Shown: positions 9,731 through 18,958 of the stretch, in pieces
How the letters are laid out: every line of letters begins with the position of its first letter
Position numbering within the stretch: the stretch's first letter is position 1
NCBI GenBank assembly: GCA_006503475.1
Contig: RSEH01000084.1
Coordinates: forward strand, 99,552-163,551
Reading direction: 5' to 3'
Length of the DNA: 64,000 nucleotides
Origin: Stentor roeselii
Taxonomy: Eukaryota; Ciliophora; Heterotrichea; Heterotrichida; Stentoridae
Position numbers and translations under genes: made by a program
Notes under the pieces: generated by a model
What the model was told of the DNA's origin: nothing
What the model saw: only the letters and a program-made list of their open reading frames with translations
The model's database searches: none

Positions 9731-10004
9731 ATATTTAGGGAAAGTTGATCCTTGATACATCTTTATCTGCATAAAATTGTTCAAGCGGTCAAATCTTGAG
9801 TTTTTACTTGAAAAAAGGATTTACCTTAAATAATTTGATTTTTAATCTAATTGATTATCCTCAAAATCAACAACTAAAAGAAATCATGACAATTTTACTC
9901 TTGTATTGTTAGTTTTAATTAACTTGTATTTTTTTATCTTTATCTTGAATCAGGCTTCAATCTTAACTATGTTTATTTAAAAATCACTTTATTATAAAAG
10001 ATCA
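9731..10004. other. Spacer between tRNA and next gene
   Basis: AT-rich sequence with no open frame of note and no recognisable RNA. It probably carries the upstream region of the gene at 10005. Confidence 0.5.
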
Positions 10005-10364
10005 ATGGACAATTATGTTTTAACTGCGAGAGACTTCAAAGACATAAAAACACCTAGAATGAGAAAAATGAACTCTTTGGCTGAAGGACTGAAGAAATCA
10101 TCTCATTTACCCAAGATCCTAACACCTAGACAAAGTACTGATTTTCATCAAATCAGAAAAAAGTCAGTCCCGGACCTGGGCATCAGGTTAGCAGTGCTGG
10201 GTCCTTTACCTTCAATCAAAATTAAAACGAAAAACAAAGACAAGTTCGGAGAGTCTCCAATTTTAACAGTTCAGGATGAGCATGAACAAAATGATTTGGA
10301 GGTTGCTCAGGTCCTGACAATTTTGAGTAACAAACGGGTTTTTTCTTATAGAAAGAGTAAATAA
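10005..10364 (+). CDS. Small basic protein, unknown
   Basis: A 119-residue Lys-rich protein (MDNYVLTARDF...). It contains several Thr/Ser-Pro-like basic patches ('KTPRMRKMNSLAEGLKK', 'KILTPRQSTDF') and a short hydrophobic stretch 'IRLAVLGPLPSIKI'. There is no signal peptide, membrane segment or known domain. The ATG start and TAA stop sit between two AT-rich spacers, and codon use looks like the neighbouring genes, which is the main reason to keep it. Function unknown. Confidence 0.6.
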   Translation: MDNYVLTARDFKDIKTPRMRKMNSLAEGLKKSSHLPKILTPRQSTDFHQIRKKSVPDLGIRLAVLGPLPSIKIKTKNKDKFGESPILTVQDEHEQNDLEVAQVLTILSNKRVFSYRKSK

Positions 10365-10982
10365 TTATATTTTACACTAGTTTAGAGAAAATTTGACTTA
10401 GGCTAAAAAAACAGTAATTATCTGATTATCTTTAATAGTAGGGAGATTATTAGAAATGGAGAATTAAGGAAAGTTACCTGATCAAGGATGAATATTTTAA
10501 ATAAGTGAATGCTAAAAAATTATTTTTGTTTTGAGGAGAATTTAAATTTAAGTTCGAGGTTCTTGAATTGGTTAAGAAGAAATATTCTAGAATTTTCGCT
10601 AAATGATTAAAATTATCTGAGAAATTAACAGAAAGGATGATAATATTTGTTTGTTTCACAGGTAATTTTTTAAGTAAGATCCTATCTTATTACTATTTAT
10701 ATAATAATTAAATATGAACTAGTAGCTCAATCGTACTTTTGCTATTATTTCAAATACTAATCAAATTTTCATAAATTCGATAAAATTTCAATTCATCCCC
10801 CAATCAAAACTTGTCCCTGCGATGATTGAATCATCAAACCCCAAATTCATCCAAAATAATCCGATTCTAAACATCCAAAAATCCAATCATACCAGGACTA
10901 CATCAAATCAAAAGCAAAATAAACCATAATAAATAAAACAAGTCTCTAAACCTTAACATTCTTCTACTTCTTCATATTTCTA
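10365..10982. other. AT-rich intergenic region
   Basis: About 600 bp without a credible gene. The only longer frame, on the minus strand around 10474-10659, starts with GTG and has no coding look. C-rich patches appear near 10795-10880 but form no repeat or RNA that I recognise. Confidence 0.55.
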
Positions 10983-11435
10983 ATGGAATCATCTCTAAGC
11001 CCATCCGAGCAAAAAGACTTAAGAGACGTGATCTCAATATACGGTTCGCCATCAACCCAAACAATTCCAACAAACATGCTAGGCCCAGCTTTACGTGCGA
11101 TGAAATTAAACCCACAAGAAAAAGAACTAATAAAATACATAACCGAGCACGACCGAGGCGGTTCAGGAACCCTTTCAAGATCACAGCTAATCACGATATA
11201 CTTAAACAAAAAGCAAGAACCAGACACTCTTGACCAGCTTCTTCAAGCTTTTTCCTACTTAGACAAAGAAAAGTCAGGATATCTGAAAACCCCTGAATTC
11301 AAATATTACATGAGCAAACTTGGAGAGACTATGAATGAAGTCGACGTTGAAGACGTCCTTAAAACAACAGAATGTGACTTGCAGGGAAAAATTCCAATTG
11401 AAAAGTTCTCGAAAGCCTTACTGGGACTAAAGTGA
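10983..11435 (+). CDS. Calmodulin/centrin-like EF-hand protein
   Basis: A 150-residue protein with the length and four-helix-pair layout of calmodulin-family proteins. Loop 3 (DKEKSGYLKTPE, residues 94-105) keeps Asp at 1, Gly at 6, hydrophobic at 8 and Glu at 12, so it could bind calcium. Loop 2 (DRGGSGTLSRSQ) keeps the shape but lacks the final Glu. Loops 1 and 4 are degenerate. It may be a structural light-chain or centrin-like partner; calcium dependence is uncertain. It ends in TGA followed soon by other stops, supporting TGA as a true stop. It converges on the next gene with 4 bp between stops. Confidence 0.88.
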   Translation: MESSLSPSEQKDLRDVISIYGSPSTQTIPTNMLGPALRAMKLNPQEKELIKYITEHDRGGSGTLSRSQLITIYLNKKQEPDTLDQLLQAFSYLDKEKSGYLKTPEFKYYMSKLGETMNEVDVEDVLKTTECDLQGKIPIEKFSKALLGLK

Positions 11436-11439
11436 TTAG

Positions 11440-11904
11440 CTAATAATTTTTCAGTAACTCGTCCACTGTGCATCGTGGAGACCTTTTCACCTCTTTACTG
11501 GGTGATAAGGGTGAAGGCTTCAGACTTGAAAAGTACTTGACGGAGCTGTGTGAAAGAATCTTCTGTCCTCTGCCCACTTGGTCTATAAATTTCACCCTTT
11601 TTGGCTTTTCAGGAAGAGGCTTTGGCCTTTTTAATGAACTTTTCAGTCCTGGTCTTTTTGTTTGAGGAAAAATCTCTGGTTTTTTTAAGGTTTTCAGGAA
11701 AATGTTCATGTCTGAGCTGGACTTGTGAATGTTTTTCGAGTCAGTCGGAGAGTTTTTTGAAATTTCAGGTTGTTTCAATTGCAGAAGAGGGCGAATTGCA
11801 GGGAATTTTTCTTGAAACTTGATACAAGAAGATGAGAAGTTGTTACTAATACTTTTAACATTAGAAAATTCTTTACTTTTGCGAAGTATTTCTTTTTTTT
11901 TCAT
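11440..11904 (-). CDS. Small basic protein with PP1-docking RVxF motif
   Basis: A 154-residue Lys/Ser/Pro-rich, probably disordered protein. Residues 103-106 are RVKF in the context 'EKPKRVKFIDQVG', a good match to the RVxF motif by which regulatory subunits bind protein phosphatase 1. The stretch just before it ('SSLKRPKPLPEKP') is basic and proline-rich, as in many PP1 regulators. No other domain is seen. A role as a PP1 targeting or inhibitor subunit is inference from one short motif. Confidence 0.75.
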   Translation of the reverse strand: MKKKEILRKSKEFSNVKSISNNFSSSCIKFQEKFPAIRPLLQLKQPEISKNSPTDSKNIHKSSSDMNIFLKTLKKPEIFPQTKRPGLKSSLKRPKPLPEKPKRVKFIDQVGRGQKILSHSSVKYFSSLKPSPLSPSKEVKRSPRCTVDELLKNY

Positions 11905-11946
11905 TTATAAGAATCAAGTTCTTGATGTTTCAATTATTACTCATAA

Positions 11947-13329
11947 CTATTTATTTTGTTTATCCAGAAGAGGAGCCATTTCATTTGATGGTTTTTCTTT
12001 TTTCCTCTTCTCAACTTCCGGTCCCATAAACTTGCTCATCAAGTAAACAGCAAGAATAAGAAAAAGGCCGCAAAGGTAAAACAGCCCGTTGATATTAAAA
12101 GGGTAAGGCATGTCCAAACTAATAACCCATCCGCATAAAAGTCCCATGAAACCATTTGCGATAGCCCTGAAGATAGCGACCCAGCTCTGACAGAATCCCA
12201 TCGCCCGTCCAACCAGTTCATGACTCACAGTATTAGTCGCTGCGATGGAGATGACTGAAGTGAAAACAGTAGTAAAACTAATAAAAAAACCGATAAAACA
12301 AGAAAGCATCACCCACAGCAAAGCCTCTACCTTGCAATGACTGACAATCGGCATGAACAAAGTAATCGGCACCATCAAAGAAACCACCAACTGGCAGGTC
12401 TTCTTAACACCCAGAACTCTAGTCAAGTAAGGTGTGCAGAACAATGGGAAGAAAATAAGCACTACCCCTGCCATGCTATTCACATACCCAACCTGTTCCT
12501 CACTTTTCCACCCAAGGCCATTTTTCAACTCTGACAATTTGAACCATTGCGACATCAACATGCGAAATCCAAACTGAACAAGTGCGACAAATCCAAAGAC
12601 CGTGATGACCATCATATAGTCCCTGTTCGTAAGCAGGTCCTTCATGGATTCATGAGAGCATTTACTGGACTTTTTGTTAGGAACATAAAAAATGATGATG
12701 CTCAGAGCAAGCAAGGAGATCAAGGCGCTGCTTGGGAATTACTGAGCTGTTTGTGGCAGGAAGTAAGGATAATCATGAAAAAACTGGTAATCAAAAAGAC
12801 TTGGAAACGTTTTGTAAGGGTGAGCCAGAAGCCCTCCCAACAAAGGACCGACAACTGCTGCTATGCCGTGGCCTGTGCCGAAGTAGCTGTAAAGTACTGC
12901 GATGTTACTGTCGTCGCTCACGTCTCGAAGCATCGCCTTGGTGATTGGAACCGTCCCTCCGCATAAGCCCCCGATACTTCTGAAGACCACTGCTACCCAA
13001 AAGACCTGCGTCAGGCCTAAGCCGAGAGAGGAGATGATGACTCCGACTAGTACCAGAATGAGACTGTATTGACGGCCTATCTTGTCTGATACCCAACCCC
13101 ATAAGAAACAACTGATGATCCCCATGAATCGGTGAAGACCTTCTAAAAGACCTGAATAGTAAGATATTTCACTGTCGATTTGAAGTGGGTCGTGGTTGTG
13201 ATTTGAATATTTTATGAAATCTTCCATCATCCAGGCTAGGTAAGTGGGAATCATGTAGGCGATGCTGTGCTCTGATAAGATTAACAGTAACACTGCCATT
13301 CGGATTGACAGGGGAAGTGGAGTTGCCAT
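11947..13329 (-). CDS. Major facilitator superfamily transporter; one 15-nt intron
   Basis: Two minus-strand stretches join after removal of the 15-nt intron at 12728-12742, giving 455 residues, the usual MFS size with about 12 membrane segments. The cytosolic loop between TM2 and TM3 carries 'GWVSDKIGRQYSLI', the MFS signature. TM4-5 carry 'SIGGLCGGTVPITKAMLRD', close to eukaryotic ZINC-INDUCED-FACILITATOR/Tpo1-type proteins. Splicing runs TM6 through smoothly ('YFLPQTA' into 'ALISLLAL'). The C-terminus is 'APLLDKQNK'. Substrate unknown; it could be a drug, metal-chelate or organic-ion carrier at the surface or vacuole. Confidence 0.9.
12728..12742 (-). other. 15-nt spliceosomal intron (CAG 3' end)
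   Basis: On the minus strand the intron reads GTAATTCCCAAGCAG: GTA start, A at position 10, AG end. It contains the TAA that breaks the transporter frame, is in phase 2, and its removal restores a continuous membrane segment. It ends in CAG where the other three in the window end in TAG. Confidence 0.85.
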
Positions 13330-13467
13330 TTATGAAATTAAAATTATTAGTTTCATAATTTTTTGAATTTTCTAGAAACTTTTTAAAGATTTACCTTGTC
13401 AAGACTTGGAATAAGGAAATCTTTGAATTAATCTTTGAGAAATAATGATGGTCAATACAATAATTAC

Positions 13468-14712
13468 TTATTTTTTCTTTCCCACTGCAGTACGAACTGG
13501 AACTTTTCCAGTGATCTTCACTTCAGTTTTAGCATTATTGACAACGATCACTTTTCCTTCAGTGTTGTTACTTGAAGTCACCATAGGAAGTCCTGGAAGA
13601 GGCTCACTGATCACCTGAGCAGTTTGAGGTCTTCCAAAGACTGGAGCCGCCTTCCATTTGAGTTCTTTCGACTCAGCCGGGAAGTTTGCAAGATCAATCA
13701 AATCAGAACTCGGCTTCATCGGACTGGTCTGAGGACTTTCTTGTTTCTTTTCCTGTAAATTTTCAAAAAAGTCGATTTTTCCTGAAGGTTGCAAAACATT
13801 AGGATTAAAGCCCTGGCTTTCAGGGTTTAAAATATTCATAGCTTCGAAGTTCATAGCGCAAACTCCTCTCATAAAGGCTTTTTTCAAGTTTTCTTGTATT
13901 GCGACTTTCGCTTCTTCTTCATTGTGGATTTTATTTTCAGCGTCTTCAAGTCGCTTTCTAAGCATTTCGATTTCTTTGTTGAAGTGCATCGCCAGAGAGA
14001 CTTTTTCAGCTTCTAAACTTTCATTAAACCGCTTTTGAGCCTTGTTCATGGAAAAACGTTTCCAAGAGGCTTTCCATGGAAGGAAGACGAAGTTGATGAT
14101 TGACTTTCGGAAAAGTTTTTCTACTAATTTTGAAGTTTTTTTCTTGTGGACTTGACGGCAGTGGAAGGAAAACCATGCAAGAAATGATCGAGTTTTCAGC
14201 TTTAAAGACCAGTTTCGCATCTTTAAAGTTCCTACCATTAAACTCAAAGCATCTTTTTGACAGTCATTCTGACTGCAGGTCTTTAAAGCAGATGAAAGTT
14301 TCTCTGAAAGATGTTGAATTTCATCTTGTTTCGAAGACACCAACGCATTACAACGTTTTTTTTCATTGTCAATTGAACTGATCTGTTCATGTAAGATGCT
14401 TCTCTTGACTGTCAGGAATTCTTTCAAGCTTTCATTGCGGAACTGGCAGATAAGGGTGTCAAGTCGAGTAGTGAAGTTTTCAACATCCTGGTCTATCACT
14501 TGTGGATGATGAGAGTCTTCTGAAAGGGTAAGGCCGTGGGTAGGGACAGATGCGACTAATGAAGACTGCTCAGGTTTCACTACTTCAGACCTCTCTACCT
14601 TTGTAGCTTTTGAAGTGGGCGACGTGGAGTTGTTACTCTGATCTTCACTGATCGCTTCACTAACAACTTCCATGTCACTGATTCGCGCGGCCAGGTTTTT
14701 TTTTTGAATCAT
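13468..14712 (-). CDS. POC5: POC5 centriolar protein homologue
   Basis: This is a 414-residue coiled-coil protein of the centriole/basal body. The diagnostic block is 'KKAFMRGVCAMNFEAMNIL' near residue 275, matching the conserved POC5 C-terminal motif. Upstream are Trp-containing helices ('SFLAWFSFHCRQ', 'LPWKASWKRF', about 155-215) of the Sfi1-like type that bind centrin, then a coiled coil (about 215-270). POC5 is known to bind centrin and to line the inner scaffold of centrioles. The longest frame begins with TTG; I take the first ATG (MIQKKNL) at 14712. It lies 18 bp downstream of KATNIP on the same strand. Confidence 0.88.
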   Translation of the reverse strand: MIQKKNLAARISDMEVVSEAISEDQSNNSTSPTSKATKVERSEVVKPEQSSLVASVPTHGLTLSEDSHHPQVIDQDVENFTTRLDTLICQFRNESLKEFLTVKRSILHEQISSIDNEKKRCNALVSSKQDEIQHLSEKLSSALKTCSQNDCQKDALSLMVGTLKMRNWSLKLKTRSFLAWFSFHCRQVHKKKTSKLVEKLFRKSIINFVFLPWKASWKRFSMNKAQKRFNESLEAEKVSLAMHFNKEIEMLRKRLEDAENKIHNEEEAKVAIQENLKKAFMRGVCAMNFEAMNILNPESQGFNPNVLQPSGKIDFFENLQEKKQESPQTSPMKPSSDLIDLANFPAESKELKWKAAPVFGRPQTAQVISEPLPGLPMVTSSNNTEGKVIVVNNAKTEVKITGKVPVRTAVGKKK

Positions 14713-14730
14713 AATTATATGCAAATAAAA

Positions 14731-17700
14731 TTAATAATGTTTGACAACACTCGTCATGGGTCGTTCATTCACAACTTTACTTTCTTCAAGTCCACCCACG
14801 AGTCTTCCCTCATTATAAAGCAAGACATTCATTTTATCCCCTTCATAAACATAAACATGCTCAGTCACCCTCTGAACAAGAGAAGGTTCTCCAGTGAATA
14901 AAACAACAGTAGCTCCAGTCTGCCTTAAAAATCCTTTATAAATAAGAATATCATCTAAAAGTATCATGATTTCCTTCGCAGCGCGAGTGGCAGTTTTCGC
15001 GTAGTTCCAAATCCTGACAAAAGATATTGAAACTTTTTTTTCAAAGACCAGATTAACTTCATTTTGACTTCGAGCAGTCATGTTGAAGTAAGTTCCTAAA
15101 GTGTGAAAAGGCGCAAGCCACATATGTTGGTCGTCTTTTGTATTGTTAAACCCGTCTATCAACTTATCAGGAGTCCTGATATCCCCAGTCATGTCAGGCA
15201 AGTCCTTGACTGAAGAGGGCTTCGCCATGATTCTGCAGGAGTTCTGAACTTCTTTGCCTGAAGCGTCGAAGACCTCAATGCCGTTCAGTCCGACATAGTG
15301 CATGTCGCCCCAGGTGCTGAGGATCTTGATGGTTAATAAATAACCACTCGGCATGCAGGGTGTTTCGTAGTCTTGACGGGCGATTGAACTTGCAAAGATT
15401 GAGTTGCTTTTACCATCTGACTGTTCTTTAAAGGGAAAACTGATGGTTTGGGCGAAGTCGAACTCGGAATGCCCTGGAGCTTTTCTGAGAGTGATGAAAG
15501 GCTCAGTGATGACCTTTCCATCCATATAAACAATGATTTCTTTAACACCTCGAGAAGTGTCTTCTGGATTTTTGTTGTAGTTCCAAAAGACTATCCCAGT
15601 GACTTGCGTGGGCTCCTGCAAGTCGATTTCTAAAAAGTGTGCTTTTCCTTTAGTAAAAGGAATAAGCCACATGTTATGATCATCATTTGTCTGATTCTTT
15701 CCATTCAACAGTTTATCTAAAGTGCGGTAATCCCCTGAGTACCCAGGGATAACATTCATGTCTCTCGGACTTGCATCAAGCCAGTTCTTCTGAATCTGAA
15801 GAGGTCCGTTTGTGCCTTGGACCTCAAGCCCAGTTAACCCGACATAATAAGCATCTCCCCAAGTGCTTAAAATCGCAATTCTGAACTTTCTTCCAAAAAC
15901 TGCTGAAGTCTGAGCAACGACCTTCTGAATCTTCGCTGAAGTCTTCGGTCGGCCGTCTTCTCCAATTTTTCTACTCGCAGTTCCTGGGCGGTTCAAAGGG
16001 CGAATGGTGGACAAGAGTTCATTATCCGCCTGGGTGTTATGTTCGAAGTCCTTCACCCAGTCGAAAGTATCGATTCGACTAAGGATTCTATCGTCTTTCG
16101 TGAAGACCAGGTACTCACAGTACTGGTCAGCGTCCATTATTCGCCCTGGGGCTTTTTGGATGTCGCCTTTGAAGATGGTCAGTTTGTCTAAGGCGATTTC
16201 CAAGTCTTTCGCTCCTCGATAAGAGTGAATTCGAGATTTGTTGTAGTTCCAGATGCGGATCAGAGAGATACTCACTGAAGAATGGAAAGTTATGGTTATT
16301 GTGTTGACCTGGCCTTTTGTGAATGGGGCAAGCCATACGTGAAGGTCGTCGGAAGTCCAGTTTGTACCGTCAAGAAGCTTGTCGATTGTTCTTGGGTCTG
16401 TACCGTAACCGGGAAGGATGTTCACGTCTGATGGATCTGCAGTTATTTGACTTATTCGGCTTGGGTATTCTATTGGATTTCCTTGCTCGTCGAAGATTTC
16501 TAAACCGGATAAACCGACATAGTGATGGTCACCCCAGGTTGATAGAATTGTTAACTTTAGTGAAAGACCGCGAGGCAGAGATGGAACTCGAATGTCTTGT
16601 TGAGGCTTTGGCTCTTTTATTATTTGCTCGGAGATAAATTTTTCTAAAGGGTCAACCATTTCATTCCTCTTAACCTCTTTAACAACAGGTAAATTTCCCT
16701 CCTTAAACAAACCTTCTAACGGTTCTCTTCCATCCCTACCCTCCCTACCCTCTCTACCATTCCTACCCTCCCTCCCTTCCCTTGCAAATCCCTCAACCTG
16801 TTTAGGTGCAAAAACCCTTTCCCTATTGATTCGACTTGCATTAGTGATTTTGAAAAACTCTAAACTTTCAAGACTTTCCTTCAAAGGTTCTTCTTTTTTC
16901 CTAGGATTAAGTCCGAGAATGCTTAAAGTAGGTTCAGGAATAAGAGCAGGTTCTTCCTTGACCCTTCTTTCACGACTTGTCGCATTGTTCTTCGCGAAGT
17001 TCAAAACAGCAGGATTCGGCTTTTCACTCCTAAAGTCTTCATCCTGTACATTCATCGACCTTGGAACAGAGGCGACAGGTCTCAGTCGCTTTTCATTCGA
17101 TTTTTTGTCTTCTAAGGGCTTTGACTCCACCCAGATGGGGACTGACTCGCTTTCTGTTGAGTGTTTTACGATGAATCCTGGAAGAAGGGGAATGTCGGTG
17201 AAGTAGTCGTCGTTCTTGTTACCTGTGCCTCTTTTCACTTGGCCTTCCCAGACCATGTCTTTGTCTTTGAAGACTTGGACTTCTTTTATGCCTTTTACTG
17301 AGTCTAGAAAACTTTTGTTGTAGTTCCAGATTCGTAAACCTGCTGGGGTTTCGGATAAGCTGATCACTATTTCGAGGTTGAGGGGAGGCGCGGGAAGTGG
17401 CATCACCCACATGTTTTTTTCGTTGTCGGTGTGCTTCTCGCCGTTTACCATCTTTCCAGGGTTAGCCAAAGCTCCGTGTCCAGAATTTTTAACTAAAATC
17501 TGATTAGCGGAGACTTTAATCTGTTCTTGAGAACTAGAAAAAAACTCAATTTCCGTGATTCCAGCAGTATGAGCATGTCCCCAAGTGCTAAAAATCCTGA
17601 TTTCAACTTCACAATTATGTTCATTCACCTTTCCAGAATACGGTCTTCTTCCTTTATGAATCACAGGTTTCGGTCTTCCAGGTGCAGGTTTAGGTTCCAT

Positions 17701-17958
17701 GCTTTCAATGAAACTCAAAAGCGAGTTAAGTTTATCAAGACTCATCAAATTGACCCTGTTGATAATATCAGCTCGAAGCGTAGCAGTGGGACTGACTTCA
17801 GACGAAGACGATTCTTCTTCAAAAGAATCCGAGTAAGACCCTGAATCAGACTCAGCTTTTTCTTGAATGATTTGATGACTGGCTTTAAGAGGGTTCCTCG
17901 AATTAGGTATTTGCGGCCTTACCACGTTTCCTTTGTTATCCGCGGAAAAACTGTTCAT
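14731..17958 (-). CDS. KATNIP: Katanin-interacting protein (KATNIP/KIAA0556) homologue
   Basis: A 1075-residue protein with four copies of a ~220-residue beta-rich module (DUF4457 type). Each copy opens with a 'STWG' block: 'IFSTWGHAHTAGITEIE' (near 120), 'ILSTWGDHHYVGLSGLEIF' (near 473), 'ILSTWGDAYYVGLTGLEV' (near 698) and 'ILSTWGDMHYVGLNGIEVF' (near 881). Each then has a 'D-HMW-APF' segment and an 'IWNYNKS' segment. The animal protein binds katanin and microtubules at the ciliary base. Between modules 1 and 2 lies a charged linker with a short GRE/GRD/GRN repeat. The N-terminal 55 residues are acidic and Ser-rich. It sits in a minus-strand series with POC5, another ciliary gene. Confidence 0.94.
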   Translation of the reverse strand: MNSFSADNKGNVVRPQIPNSRNPLKASHQIIQEKAESDSGSYSDSFEEESSSSEVSPTATLRADIINRVNLMSLDKLNSLLSFIESMEPKPAPGRPKPVIHKGRRPYSGKVNEHNCEVEIRIFSTWGHAHTAGITEIEFFSSSQEQIKVSANQILVKNSGHGALANPGKMVNGEKHTDNEKNMWVMPLPAPPLNLEIVISLSETPAGLRIWNYNKSFLDSVKGIKEVQVFKDKDMVWEGQVKRGTGNKNDDYFTDIPLLPGFIVKHSTESESVPIWVESKPLEDKKSNEKRLRPVASVPRSMNVQDEDFRSEKPNPAVLNFAKNNATSRERRVKEEPALIPEPTLSILGLNPRKKEEPLKESLESLEFFKITNASRINRERVFAPKQVEGFAREGREGRNGREGREGRDGREPLEGLFKEGNLPVVKEVKRNEMVDPLEKFISEQIIKEPKPQQDIRVPSLPRGLSLKLTILSTWGDHHYVGLSGLEIFDEQGNPIEYPSRISQITADPSDVNILPGYGTDPRTIDKLLDGTNWTSDDLHVWLAPFTKGQVNTITITFHSSVSISLIRIWNYNKSRIHSYRGAKDLEIALDKLTIFKGDIQKAPGRIMDADQYCEYLVFTKDDRILSRIDTFDWVKDFEHNTQADNELLSTIRPLNRPGTASRKIGEDGRPKTSAKIQKVVAQTSAVFGRKFRIAILSTWGDAYYVGLTGLEVQGTNGPLQIQKNWLDASPRDMNVIPGYSGDYRTLDKLLNGKNQTNDDHNMWLIPFTKGKAHFLEIDLQEPTQVTGIVFWNYNKNPEDTSRGVKEIIVYMDGKVITEPFITLRKAPGHSEFDFAQTISFPFKEQSDGKSNSIFASSIARQDYETPCMPSGYLLTIKILSTWGDMHYVGLNGIEVFDASGKEVQNSCRIMAKPSSVKDLPDMTGDIRTPDKLIDGFNNTKDDQHMWLAPFHTLGTYFNMTARSQNEVNLVFEKKVSISFVRIWNYAKTATRAAKEIMILLDDILIYKGFLRQTGATVVLFTGEPSLVQRVTEHVYVYEGDKMNVLLYNEGRLVGGLEESKVVNERPMTSVVKHY

Positions 17959-17971
17959 TTTTATGAGTTGG

Positions 17972-18856
17972 TTAATTATTCATAGACAGAAGGGAAATTA
18001 AATAAGACATGCTTGGGGAAAACGGCTCTGATACAAGAGTTTTCAACGTGTTTAGGATCTCGGGTAAGGAATAATCATGGAACTTTTTTAAAGCGTATTC
18101 GTTTATCGTGCCTGAAGCATCGCCGGGCAGATTAACGACAGAGACTAACATAAGAAGAAGGTCTTCTAAGTCGTTTTCGATGTCTAATTTACTTGAAACA
18201 AGTAATCTGATGATTTTCAATAAACATTCACTTTGTATGAACTTATCCTGCACATTTTTCCTGTCTTTGCATAACTTCGAACAGATTTTCAGAAGATTTT
18301 TTCGTAGTGGGTGTTCTTTACTTGACAAGTACTTGCGAATGGTTTCAAAAAAGGAGAAGTTCATCAGATATTTAATGACTTTTTCATTTGTAGAGACAAG
18401 TAAAGAGTTGACGAGTAGGACAAAGTTGATGATAAAGTCGCAGTCGCTGAGACAAACGAGTTTTAACAGGTCTGGGATCATGTTTTCTGAGATTTTTATC
18501 GCGTCGGGCACGGAATCTTTTACTCCTTGTTCGAAGTAAACCAGGACGAGACTAGAGATGGTCTGGGGTGGAAGTGAGTAAGAGTTGACAACAGTTTCTT
18601 CGTTGATTGGAGAGTTGTCCCAAATGAAGATTGAAAGTTCTTTCCACTTATGCTTTTGTCGACACCATTCTATGTAATATCTCACTGCCATCGAATCGTG
18701 ATCCAGGTTCAAGTCTTTCAGTTGTGAGGAAGAAACAACCATCAAGTCCTGGTCTTGCAAAGCGTTAAAATCGATGTATCTCGACATGGTTCTTATTTTA
18801 ACTTTAGGTTCTATTTTGGTTTCAATAATTTCGTCTCTGGTTTCACAACAGCCCAT
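17972..18856 (-). CDS. MGCC-type lipid-anchored helical-repeat protein
   Basis: A 294-residue protein beginning MGCCETRDE, a strong signal for N-myristoylation at Gly2 and palmitoylation at Cys3/Cys4, so membrane attachment is likely. The rest (about 40-290) is helical with Leu-rich repeats of ARM/HEAT appearance ('LLKLVCLSDCDFIINFVLLVNSLL', 'LLKIIRLLVSSKL'). No catalytic motif is seen. The stop lies 13 bp upstream of the KATNIP start on the same strand. Family not recognised; the lipid anchor is the best-supported property. Confidence 0.82.
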   Translation of the reverse strand: MGCCETRDEIIETKIEPKVKIRTMSRYIDFNALQDQDLMVVSSSQLKDLNLDHDSMAVRYYIEWCRQKHKWKELSIFIWDNSPINEETVVNSYSLPPQTISSLVLVYFEQGVKDSVPDAIKISENMIPDLLKLVCLSDCDFIINFVLLVNSLLVSTNEKVIKYLMNFSFFETIRKYLSSKEHPLRKNLLKICSKLCKDRKNVQDKFIQSECLLKIIRLLVSSKLDIENDLEDLLLMLVSVVNLPGDASGTINEYALKKFHDYSLPEILNTLKTLVSEPFSPSMSYLISLLSMNN

Positions 18857-18958
18857 AATATAAGAGAATCTGTTGTTTAAATATGTTTGAAGGACTTAAT
18901 AGTGATCAAGGTTTAACTAAAATGCTAAAAACGAGGTTTTTATTTAAATATCAATCAA

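Noticed and set aside
9414-9755. Plus-strand 113-codon open frame across the tRNA-Ala gene
   Set aside because: It starts inside the opposite coiled-coil gene, runs through a complete tRNA cloverleaf and has no other support.
10474-10659. Minus-strand 61-codon frame in the 10.4-10.9 kb spacer
   Set aside because: Its first codon is GTG, no ATG gives a useful length, and composition matches AT-rich spacer.
11433-11435. TGA read as tryptophan, as in Blepharisma
   Set aside because: TGA ends the EF-hand, glyoxalase-like and PB1-like genes at the expected family lengths or next to neighbouring starts; reading through gives no conserved sequence.
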